Origin: Acidobacteriota bacterium
GTDB lineage: Bacteria > Planctomycetota > Phycisphaerae > WQYP01 > JAJZKJ01
NCBI GenBank assembly: GCA_021804195.1
Contig: JAJZKJ010000198.1
Location: 1 to 5,279 of the forward strand
Reading direction: 5' to 3'
DNA length: 5,279 nucleotides
Shown in pieces: positions 1 to 5,279 of the stretch (position 1 is the first letter of the stretch; each line of letters opens with the position of its first letter). The translations under genes were made by a program, and so were the position numbers. Below the pieces are notes generated by a model. The model was not told the DNA's origin. It worked only from the letters and a program-made list of their open reading frames with translations, and did no database searches.

Positions 1-1
1 T

Positions 2-487
2 TCGCTGGGGCATCGGCGTTTCGGGCATTTTGCGGGCCGCCAGGCGCATTCGTGGGCTGCGGCGCGGCGTCGGGGGTTTGAAGAGGCCGTGCGCGTTGCT
101 CAAGATGCGACCTGTATTTCAGTGGAGGTGGCCGATGAGGTCGCCGAAATTCATGCGATGCAATTGCTGAACCAAAATCCGCGCCCCACGGCGATTTTTG
201 CCGCCACAGATCACATCGCCCAAGTGTGCTACCGAACCGCGGCGCAGCTGGGGCTGGTCATCCCGCGGGATTTGTCGGTGGTTGGCTGCGGCAACCTGGA
301 TATCGCGTCCTGGCTTAATCCGCCCCTGACCTCGGTGCGGCAGCAGCCCTACCAGATGGGTCGCCGGGCTGCGGAAATGGCCGTCGAAAGATCTCTGCAT
401 CCTCATCGAGCGGCGCCGACACGGGAGTTGCTGCCCACCCTGTTGGAAGTGCGCAGCTCCACAGGTGCGCCCTTGAAGTCATCCTGA
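2..487 (+). CDS. LacI/GalR-family transcriptional regulator, C-terminal part (5' end off window)
   Basis: The frame is open from the left edge to the TGA at 485-487, giving 161 residues that form the C-terminal half of a LacI/GalR repressor. Seen: an N-terminal LGHRRFGHFAG stretch followed by a charged RRRGFEEAV segment (family pattern LGHRRIA...RGF.EAL), then RPTAIFAATDHIAQ, the effector-domain strand whose Asp contacts the ligand in the family. GLVIPRDLSVVGCGN and PPLTSVRQQPYQMGRRAAEM are the typical last sub-domain. The usual GFDD/GYDN motif reads GCGN, so effector contacts may differ. The helix-turn-helix lies upstream of the window. The GTG at 89 is only an internal codon: homology continues to its left. 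In this family a sugar or sugar phosphate usually controls binding to a palindromic operator near catabolic genes. The gene points toward the hydrolases, so it is a candidate local regulator, but this is inference from position. Confidence 0.93.
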   Translation, partial: SLGHRRFGHFAGRQAHSWAAARRRGFEEAVRVAQDATCISVEVADEVAEIHAMQLLNQNPRPTAIFAATDHIAQVCYRTAAQLGLVIPRDLSVVGCGNLDIASWLNPPLTSVRQQPYQMGRRAAEMAVERSLHPHRAAPTRELLPTLLEVRSSTGAPLKSS

Positions 488-761
488 TGTGACTGCTTTG
501 TGCGGAGCGACGCGGCAGCTGTATGTCTGGCGTGGATGTCGCAACGGCCTGACGTTTTGGCACTCCTCAAGTGGCGGCGGCAATGGCGCACCTGACGCAG
601 ATAGTACTCAGAGAATCCGCGCCGCAGAGGGGGGCACAAAGCATGCCGCCCCGCGCGGTGGGTCTGAAACGTCCCGTCTGGCTTGTTGTAGGATCTCGCA
701 AGCGGACGATGCGAATGTGTCGGCGCTGGCGACGCCGGTTCTACGGCGCTACAGCTTGTGG
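488..761 (+). other. Leader region between the regulator and the first GH5 gene; no supported gene
   Basis: These 274 bases lie between the regulator stop and the first plausible hydrolase start. The hydrolase frame stays open back to a GTG at 489, but that 91-residue extension is compositionally odd, resembles no family I know, and would bury the signal peptide. I therefore read the stretch as untranslated. No strong -35/-10 pair or terminator hairpin is evident. The only regulatory-looking element is TGAAACGTCCCG at 665-676, a partial match to the general LacI-type operator TGAAACGTTTCA. A promoter for the GH5 pair is expected here unless the pair is co-transcribed with the regulator. Confidence 0.5.
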
Positions 762-1901
762 ATGCAGATGTTGATGTACCATTATTTTCGATCACTTCAT
801 CGTTGCAGATGGTTGGCCGCCGCCGGCGGCTTTCTGGTGCTGTTGTGGGTGTGGCCGGCGCATTGCGGGCCGGTTGTCGCAGCGCAAAGCCCGCAGGCGA
901 CTGTTTCTGAACAAAACGCCGGCGGCGAACCAGGCGCCATTGCCGGCATGGCCCTGCATACCCGGAAGAATCGCATAGAGTCGGCGGATGGTCACGGGGT
1001 TTGGCTTCGCGGCGTTAACGTAACGAGCATGGAAAACACCGATCAGTGGCCGCACCTGCGGGGGCTGCTCGTCAGGGCGATCCGCCGGTGGCATTGCAAT
1101 TTTATTCGTTTGCCGCTTAATGAAGATCGCTGGCTGGGACGCGCCTCCGGTCAGAAAGATCATGGGTTGGCGTACCGCCGCGATGTAGCCAGAGCCGTGC
1201 GGATGTGCGCCCGCCATAAAGTGTATATTTCATTGGATCTTCGCTGGACCGATCGCGGCGTCTGGGGCGACAAGGCCGCGCAGGCGAATATGCCGGACCC
1301 CCACGCCATCCTGTTCTGGCGCGATCTTGCGGCCGAATACAAAAATGTTCCCAACGTGCTGTTCGGTCTTTTCAGCGAGCCGCATGATGTGGACTGGCTT
1401 GTATGGCGCAATGGCGGCACCTGCATGGAAACGCAGGGCGAACATCTGCTTACCTATCACGTCGTTGGTATGCAGGCGTTGTATGATGCGGTTCGCTCCA
1501 GCGGAGCGAAGAACATTATTATTGTCAGCGGCATAGACTGGGCCTCAAATCTTTTTGGGGTGCTGCATGGCTTTGCCATCAAAGGCGCCAATATTGCGTA
1601 CGACATCCATTTAATGGGCAACCAGGCGAAGGATTGGGATCGTCGTTTTTTATTGGTTGCCCGGCAATATCCGCTCATCGCAGGTGAGTGGGGCGGCTAT
1701 GGCATGTCGCGGGCGCTGTGCGAGCGTTTGCTCAAGGTGCTGGATGCAAACCACTTGAACTGGGCCGCCTGGTGCCTGGGCGACGATACGCTGATAAAAA
1801 AACAAAAGGGATCATGGGTTCTGACTAAGTTGGGCCGCATGGTGGTATCCGCTCTTGGGGGCGGCGGTCCGGTCATAAGCGGCGGGTCAAAACATGAATA
1901 A
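762..1901 (+). CDS. Secreted glycoside hydrolase family 5-like protein (paralog 1)
   Basis: A 379-residue clan GH-A (beta/alpha)8 hydrolase of the GH5 cellulase-like type. ATGs at 762, 768 and 774 are all in frame, none with a clear Shine-Dalgarno; any of them gives a signal peptide with basic residues (RSLHRCRW) and then a hydrophobic core (LAAAGGFLVLLWVW). Numbered from 762, the fold starts at GVWLRGVN (~79-86). NFIRLPL (~113-119) has the conserved Arg116, LFSEPHDVDW holds the acid/base Glu206, YDIH has His283, LIAGEWGG holds the nucleophile Glu309, and WAAW closes the barrel. Oddities: the normally conserved His of LDLHW is Arg161, the Asn before the acid/base Glu is Ser205, and the Tyr two residues after His283 is Met285. 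GH5 enzymes cut beta-linked glucans, mannans or related polymers; the substrate is not determinable here. It overlaps the next gene by 8 bases, implying coupled translation. The family is confident, activity is not. Confidence 0.85.
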   Translation: MQMLMYHYFRSLHRCRWLAAAGGFLVLLWVWPAHCGPVVAAQSPQATVSEQNAGGEPGAIAGMALHTRKNRIESADGHGVWLRGVNVTSMENTDQWPHLRGLLVRAIRRWHCNFIRLPLNEDRWLGRASGQKDHGLAYRRDVARAVRMCARHKVYISLDLRWTDRGVWGDKAAQANMPDPHAILFWRDLAAEYKNVPNVLFGLFSEPHDVDWLVWRNGGTCMETQGEHLLTYHVVGMQALYDAVRSSGAKNIIIVSGIDWASNLFGVLHGFAIKGANIAYDIHLMGNQAKDWDRRFLLVARQYPLIAGEWGGYGMSRALCERLLKVLDANHLNWAAWCLGDDTLIKKQKGSWVLTKLGRMVVSALGGGGPVISGGSKHE

Positions 1902-3057
1902 CGTTGCGCGACGCCGATTCTACCGGGTGGCTTGTGTGCCATCGCTGACGACCGGGCCAGGAGGCTCGCCGTGGGCTTTTATTGCGGGTCTGGCGGCAGT
2001 TTTGCATCTGAGCCTGGCCGCGGCGGGCGCCGGCCCTTCGCCCATGCCGCATGCTTCGCTTGCGTGTCCGCCGGATATCGCCGCGATGCGTCTGCAGGTG
2101 CAGGGCGTCCACCTGGTGAACTCGGCCGGCAAAGTTGTGGCGCTTCGCGGCGTCAACATTCCGAGTTTGGAATGGGCGAATACCGGCGACCATGTGGCCG
2201 AATCGCTGCAAATGGCCATACACGTATGGAAGTGCACGCTGGTACGTATTGAACTCTCACAGACCCGATGGTTCGGATTGGCTGATGGCCAGAAATACCA
2301 TGGGGCGGCTTATCGCAAAATTGTTGATGGCCTGGTGGCCGCCGCAGGTCGCGCCCGGGTGTATGTGATACTTAACCTGCAATGGTCGGACTTGGATCGG
2401 TCGCTGGCCGACGCGGGCCAGCACCGACTGCCCGATGCCCGGAGTGCTGCATTTTGGCGGTCGGTTGCCTTGCGTTATAAGAACTGGGGCAATGTGTGGT
2501 TTGACTTGTACAGTGAGACGCATGGCGTGAACTGGAGCCAGTGGCTGCATGGCGGTTTGACCACTGCGGAGACCCGCCACACCGTCGTGACGTACCGCGC
2601 CTGGGGTATGCAGCAGTTGTATGATGCGGTGCGGCATCAGGGCGCTGCAAACATTGTCGTCGTGCCGGTGCTGGGATGGGGCGCTGATGTTGTGGGGCTT
2701 ATTAACGGGTATCGGGTTCAAGGCCGCAACATACTGTATGACGCGCATATTTACCCTGACGTTACAGCCTGGAAGAAACAACTCGCCGCCGTTGCGGCGG
2801 AGGTTCCGCTGATGGTGGGCGAATGGGGCGGCGGAGATAAAGACCTGGCGTTTGGGCGGCGGTTTTTGAAGTTTCTCGACGCGCATAATATGACTTGGAC
2901 GGCCTGGTCGCTGCACCCCGATGCGCGGCCTTCTCTCGTTGGCAACTGGCGGTACGATCCCACGCCGTTCGGCGCATTGGTCAAAATGGCTTTCATTCAT
3001 GGCGGCAGACTGCCAACCACGATGCCGGCAAGCTCAACCACTGGTGGCGGAGGCTGA
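1894..3057 (+). CDS. Secreted glycoside hydrolase family 5-like protein (paralog 2)
   Basis: A 387-residue paralog of the upstream protein, collinear along its whole length. Shared landmarks include LRGVN, RWFG/RWLG, DGQKYHG/SGQKDHG, GMQQLYDAVR and EWGG. The ATG lies inside the end of the previous gene (8-base overlap), so translation is probably coupled. The N-terminus has several Arg residues and then a hydrophobic segment (~27-46, WAFIAGLAAVLHLSLAAAG), consistent with export. Active-site landmarks are Arg118 (LVRIEL), acid/base Glu208 in LYSETHGVNW, His285 and Tyr287 (DAHIYP), nucleophile Glu310 in MVGEWGG, and Trp338. Deviations from GH5 norms: the His of LxLHW is Gln163, the Asn before Glu208 is Ser207, and the Pro after it is Thr209. 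The protein ends in a low-complexity SSTTGGGG tail. Substrate is unknown; a beta-glucan or beta-mannan is plausible from family and from the adjacent alpha-mannosidase. A divergent or non-hydrolytic carbohydrate-binding role cannot be excluded. Confidence 0.85.
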   Translation: MNNVARRRFYRVACVPSLTTGPGGSPWAFIAGLAAVLHLSLAAAGAGPSPMPHASLACPPDIAAMRLQVQGVHLVNSAGKVVALRGVNIPSLEWANTGDHVAESLQMAIHVWKCTLVRIELSQTRWFGLADGQKYHGAAYRKIVDGLVAAAGRARVYVILNLQWSDLDRSLADAGQHRLPDARSAAFWRSVALRYKNWGNVWFDLYSETHGVNWSQWLHGGLTTAETRHTVVTYRAWGMQQLYDAVRHQGAANIVVVPVLGWGADVVGLINGYRVQGRNILYDAHIYPDVTAWKKQLAAVAAEVPLMVGEWGGGDKDLAFGRRFLKFLDAHNMTWTAWSLHPDARPSLVGNWRYDPTPFGALVKMAFIHGGRLPTTMPASSTTGGGG

Positions 3058-3061
3058 AATG
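3049..3061 (+). promoter_or_regulatory. Shine-Dalgarno GGAGG with upstream in-frame ATG (alternative GH92 start)
   Basis: GGAGG at 3049-3053 sits five bases before an ATG at 3059, one base after the stop of the second GH5 gene. This ATG is in the same frame as the preferred GH92 start at 3143 and would add 28 residues. The extension would place the signal peptide internally and runs through the promoter, so I do not prefer it. On a read-through mRNA from the GH5 genes, however, ribosomes could restart here. Confidence 0.4.
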
Positions 3062-3074
3062 CCGCGTCATCAGC

Positions 3075-3102
3075 TTGACACATCGGGGGTGTGGCCTATA
3101 CT
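3075..3102 (+). promoter_or_regulatory. Sigma70-type promoter of the GH92 gene
   Basis: A perfect -35 hexamer TTGACA (3075-3080) is followed by 16 bases and then TATACT (3097-3102), five of six matches to the -10 consensus. Transcription would start near 3109, leaving about 34 bases of leader before the ATG at 3143. It is by far the best promoter-like sequence in the window, and it gives the mannosidase transcription independent of the GH5 pair. Confidence 0.7.
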
Positions 3103-3113
3103 TGAACAAGTAT
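3098..3113. promoter_or_regulatory. 16-bp palindromic operator candidate overlapping the -10 box
   Basis: ATACTTG-AA-CAAGTAT is an inverted repeat with perfect 7-base arms around an AA centre. It covers five of six bases of the -10 hexamer and the expected start of transcription, which is a classic repressor position. It is AT-rich and has no T-tract, so it is not a terminator. The binding protein is unknown. The truncated LacI regulator is the nearest candidate, but LacI-type sites usually have a central CG, and a GntR-type factor would fit the CTTG...CAAG arms as well. Confidence 0.55.
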
Positions 3114-3129
3114 TTGTTTCATTCATTTT

Positions 3130-3135
3130 AAGGTG
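3130..3135 (+). promoter_or_regulatory. Ribosome binding site of the GH92 gene
   Basis: AAGGTG lies seven bases upstream of the ATG at 3143. It supports that ATG over the in-frame ATG at 3059, because a signal peptide begins immediately after 3143. Confidence 0.6.
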
Positions 3136-3288
3136 CTTTTGTATGCATGGATTTCGCAAGTCGGCCGCTGCGGCCGGCGCTTTTTTAATGGTTGTTTTTG
3201 TGAGTTTGTTCTCTCCGGTGCCGACTGCGGCGGCAGCCGATGCGACTCCTCTGATCAATCTGGTTAATCCGTTTATTGGCACGGCCTC

Positions 3289-3295
3289 GGGGGGG
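3289..3295 (+). other. G7 homopolymer frameshift site in the GH92 gene
   Basis: Seven consecutive G separate the first frame (VNPFIGTAS) from the second (GGNTFPGATLPFGM). Six G would give the continuous family motif IGTASGGNTFPGATLPFGM. Homopolymer miscounting or a real single-base insertion are the simplest explanations. Transcriptional slippage on the run is possible but unsupported. Confidence 0.8.
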
Positions 3296-3866
3296 CAACA
3301 CTTTTCCGGGGGCGACGCTCCCTTTCGGCATGGCGCAGTTGTGCCCGGATATGTCGCCCAAACGGGTCAATGGCGGTGCGTGTTATGTTTACAATCTGCA
3401 TCACATAGGCGGCTTCAGCATGACGCATCTCAGCGGCACCGGCTGTACGAATTTCGGCGACGTTTTTTTTACCGCCACCACCGGGCCGGTGCAAACCCAT
3501 GCATCGCAGTATCATTTCACTTTCAGCCATAAGAACGAAACCGCGCTGCCGGGATACTATCAGGTATTTGAAAAAACCTGGGGTGTCAACGCCGAACTGA
3601 CCACCACGCTGCGCTGCGGCATGGCCCGCTTCACGTTTCCTGCGGGCAAAGCCGCCAATATTATTGTGCCCATCAGCCATGTGATGACCAGCGAAAGTCA
3701 TCCGTGTCATCTGCAATTTGTCGGGCATCGTACGCTGACGGGTTACGTCACCAGTGACGTATTCTGTAGCGACTGGCCTCCGCTGCCCGTTTACTTTGCC
3801 ATGCAATTCAGCAAAGCGCCTGAAAAGTTCGGCATGTGGAAGGGCGGCAAGATAACCCCCAGCCGG

Positions 3867-3951
3867 ATGCAGGCCGATATGAAGAATCAAAACCCCGCGA
3901 TTGGGGCCTATGTAACCTATGCGGCCGGCAACCAGCCGCAAACCATTGAAG
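3867..3951 (+). repeat. Inverted repeat, left arm (85 bp, inside the GH92 gene)
   Basis: This stretch encodes MQADMKNQNPAIGAYVTYAA plus GNQPQTIE. It is identical, base for base over 85 positions, to the reverse complement of 5195-5279. Identity stops sharply at 3952 (C here, T in the other copy). The repeat may be longer, because the right arm runs into the window edge. Confidence 0.95.
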
Positions 3952-3960
3952 CCCGCGGGG
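3951..3960. other. Fold-back junction within the GH92 gene
   Basis: Up to 3951 the plus strand follows the GH92 coding sequence; from 3952 it is the antisense of a point about 1.24 kb further along the same gene. The junction holds the palindrome CCGCGG (3953-3958). The uninterrupted copy on the minus strand reads TCCGCGTGGG here, against CCCGCGGGGT at the junction, so a CCGCG microhomology is available for template switching. Confidence 0.85.
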
Positions 3961-5279
3961 TTCGCAGTTAGCGTGAAGGCGCCCTTCGCGTAGGGCGCAC
4001 CGAGCTGAATAACAGCCTTGCGGAACCGGGGGGTGCAAAGCTCCCAGGTCGTATTGGGCCGACCGGGGTCCACCATGTAGATTCCCAGCTGCGAGAGTAC
4101 ATACCACGCGGACATTTCGCCGCAATCATCGTTGCCGCCGCCAGCCAGACCTCCCGGCGTATTGGTAAAGCATCGGTCCGCCTCGTAGGACGCAACCTCT
4201 TGCGTGCGCCAGGGTTCACAGGCATAGTCGTATAAAAATGGGGCTTGCAGGTCCGGCTCATTGCCGGCGTCGTAGTGGTTGTCATTAAAAAATTCGTCCA
4301 GCCTCTGGCAGAACGGCCGATCGCCTCCCAGCAAATTGACCAGCCCCGCGACATCCTGCGGCACCAGCCAGATATACTCCCATGCCGTGCCTTCAACGTA
4401 ATGCGGCCCCCAGGTTGTCTTTTCAAAAATGGGGACCCAGGCGCCATTGGCCAAACGCGGTTGCATAAACCGTGTGACCGGGTTGTACATGACGCGGTAT
4501 TGCTGGGCCCATTCTGTCAAAATTGCCGCCTCGCGGAAGTGGTGTCGTTCCCGCGCAATGCCCGCCAAAGCCGCAAATGCAATATCGTACTCCTCCGCGG
4601 ATGACACATTGCAGCTCGCTGAGAAATGCTTTTTATGATGCAGCCTGGCCATATGAAGCATGGCGGCATAGGCCCGCTTTATATCAAAGTTATGGATGCC
4701 GGCATTCCATGTGGTGGCCATCACTATTGATAATGGATCGCCCACCATGACCGCACCGGGGCGGTTGGCCGCCGGCCAGCGGCCAATGATGCCGGACTGC
4801 CTGGCCATTTCCACAATTGACTGCGCCATATCGGCCAGTTTTTTCGGCTCAATCACCGTCAGCAAAGGCACTTCACTGCGGTAAATGTCCCACCCTGAAA
4901 AATTGGCGTACATGTGCCTGTGGCCGGAGGCGACATGATGAATTTTATTGTCGTAACCGATGTAACGACCGTCAATATCGTCAAATACCGTTGGATTAAG
5001 CAGCGCATGATACAGCGCTGTGTAGAAATTGACGCGATGATTATGCGAGCCGCCCGAAACCTTAATGACCGCAAGCGCTTTGTTCCAGATAGCTTCGGCG
5101 GCGCTGCGATACCGGTCAAACTTCCACGTTTGCATTTCACCTTTGAGATTCCGCATCGCGCCATTGACGCTGATAAATGAAATACCCACGCGGACTTCAA
5201 TGGTTTGCGGCTGGTTGCCGGCCGCATAGGTTACATAGGCCCCAATCGCGGGGTTTTGATTCTTCATATCGGCCTGCAT
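3952..5279 (-). pseudogene. GH92 alpha-mannosidase, middle and C-terminal catalytic part, inverted fragment
   Basis: Read from 5279 downward, this gives about 442 GH92 residues. The first 28 duplicate those at 3867-3951, and VRVGISFISVNGAMRNL then continues the gene. Family landmarks follow in order: YANFSGWDIYRSEVPLL (~124-140), GAVMVGDP (~175-182), GPHYVEGTAWEYIWLVPQD (~291-309), GNEPDLQAPFLYDYA (~339-353), GNDDCGEMSAWYVLSQLGIY (~382-401), and FRKAVIQLGA...FTLTANPA. The GNDD aspartates lie where the family's general base and Ca-site residues are found, and the VEG Glu is the likely acid (from memory of Bacteroides GH92 work). Past 3952 the open frame runs another ~225 codons to 3273, but that is antisense to the N-terminal part and not protein-like, so the apparent 668-residue product is a chimera. 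About the last 50 residues of a normal GH92 are missing. Joined to the plus-strand piece it makes one gene. Confidence 0.85.
5195..5279 (-). repeat. Inverted repeat, right arm (85 bp, reaches the window end)
   Basis: This is the perfect reverse complement of 3867-3951, separated from it by 1243 bases. Because it touches the last base of the window, its full length is unknown. If the sequence beyond continues as the reverse complement of 3866 and upstream, the whole locus is a large fold-back palindrome. If the sequence ends here, it is typical of a contig broken at a repeat. Confidence 0.95.

Larger units (their letters stand above)
3143..3971 (+). pseudogene. GH92 alpha-mannosidase, N-terminal part, frameshifted and truncated by a fold-back
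   Basis: The start at 3143 follows AAGGTG and encodes a signal peptide (MHGFRKSAAAAGAFLMVVFVSLFS, cleavage probably near residue 32 in TAAAAD). It is followed by LINLVNPFIGTASGG, the hallmark GH92 beginning. The continuation NTFPGATLPFGMAQLCPDM is encoded one frame over. A run of seven G at 3289-3295 has one base too many, and without correction the starting frame runs on to a stop near 3532. In the second frame the GH92 N-terminal beta-sandwich domain continues (HIGGFSMTHLSGTGC, NFGDVFF) as far as QTIE at about 3951. The last six residues before the stop at 3971 (ARGVRS) come from inverted sequence. The missing remainder is on the minus strand at 5279-3952. GH92 enzymes are Ca-dependent exo-alpha-mannosidases, here secreted. 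The gene has its own promoter and is not overlapped by the GH5 pair. Confidence 0.85.

Noticed and set aside
489..761. GTG-started 91-residue N-terminal extension of the first GH5 protein
   Set aside because: The segment has no recognisable family features, and it would put the clear signal peptide far inside the protein; the ATG cluster at 762-774 is a better start.
822..836. GC-rich palindrome GCCGCCGGCGGC as a hairpin or terminator
   Set aside because: It falls in the signal-peptide coding region (Ala/Gly codons) and has no T-tract; it is explained by codon usage.
792..1217. 141-codon open frame on the minus strand
   Set aside because: It is antisense to the first GH5 gene, which has clear family motifs; there is no independent support.
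2257..3000. 247-codon open frame on the minus strand
   Set aside because: It lies wholly antisense to the second GH5 gene, has no recognisable motif, and is explained by high-GC codon structure.
4245..4604. 119-codon plus-strand open frame in the right third of the window
   Set aside because: It is antisense to the conserved catalytic region of the GH92 fragment and has no features of its own.
3867..5279. Invertible DNA switch (phase variation) controlled by the inverted repeats
   Set aside because: Flipping the spacer would join the N-terminal and middle parts but leave the C-terminus running into antisense of the arm, so neither orientation gives a complete gene. No recombinase gene is in view.

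Overview
The window looks like a carbohydrate-degradation locus from a bacterium with moderately high GC. It holds the end of a LacI-type sugar-responsive regulator, two tandem secreted family 5 (GH5-like) glycoside hydrolases, and a family 92 (GH92) alpha-mannosidase. The secreted single-protein hydrolases, the LacI regulator and the absence of SusC/SusD genes would fit a Planctomycetota/Phycisphaerae-like or similar free-living polysaccharide degrader. No taxonomic marker is present, so this placement is a weak inference.

Layout: bases 2-487 (+) encode the C-terminal effector-binding half of a LacI/GalR regulator whose DNA-binding part lies off the left edge. Bases 488-761 form a leader with no convincing gene. 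Bases 762-1901 (+) and 1894-3057 (+) are two paralogous GH5-like enzymes with export signals and overlapping stop/start codons. Bases 3058-3142 carry a very good sigma70-type promoter (TTGACA-16-TATACT) whose -10 box is overlapped by a 16-bp palindrome, a likely operator. The promoter drives a GH92 gene that begins at 3143 with its own Shine-Dalgarno sequence and signal peptide.

The GH92 gene is broken twice. First, a run of seven G (3289-3295) shifts the frame by one base in the middle of the conserved N-terminal motif. Second, at 3951/3952 the sequence folds back on itself. The plus strand carries the N-terminal ~269 codons up to 3951. Everything after that, to the window end, is the reverse complement of the following part of the same gene. 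It ends at 5195-5279 in an 85-base perfect inverted copy of 3867-3951. The two pieces join residue-for-residue into one GH92 protein of about 683 residues that lacks only its extreme C-terminus. This is best explained as an inverted chimera (amplification, library or assembly), or less likely a real fold-back rearrangement. It is not two genes.

Functionally, the intact version would be a small sugar-controlled regulon: a regulator sensing a sugar, two secreted beta-glycan-type GH5 proteins, and a secreted exo-alpha-mannosidase. Both GH5 paralogs have replaced two residues normally conserved in the GH5 active site (the His after strand 3 and the Asn before the acid/base Glu) but keep both catalytic glutamates. 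They are a divergent pair, and their substrate cannot be read from sequence.
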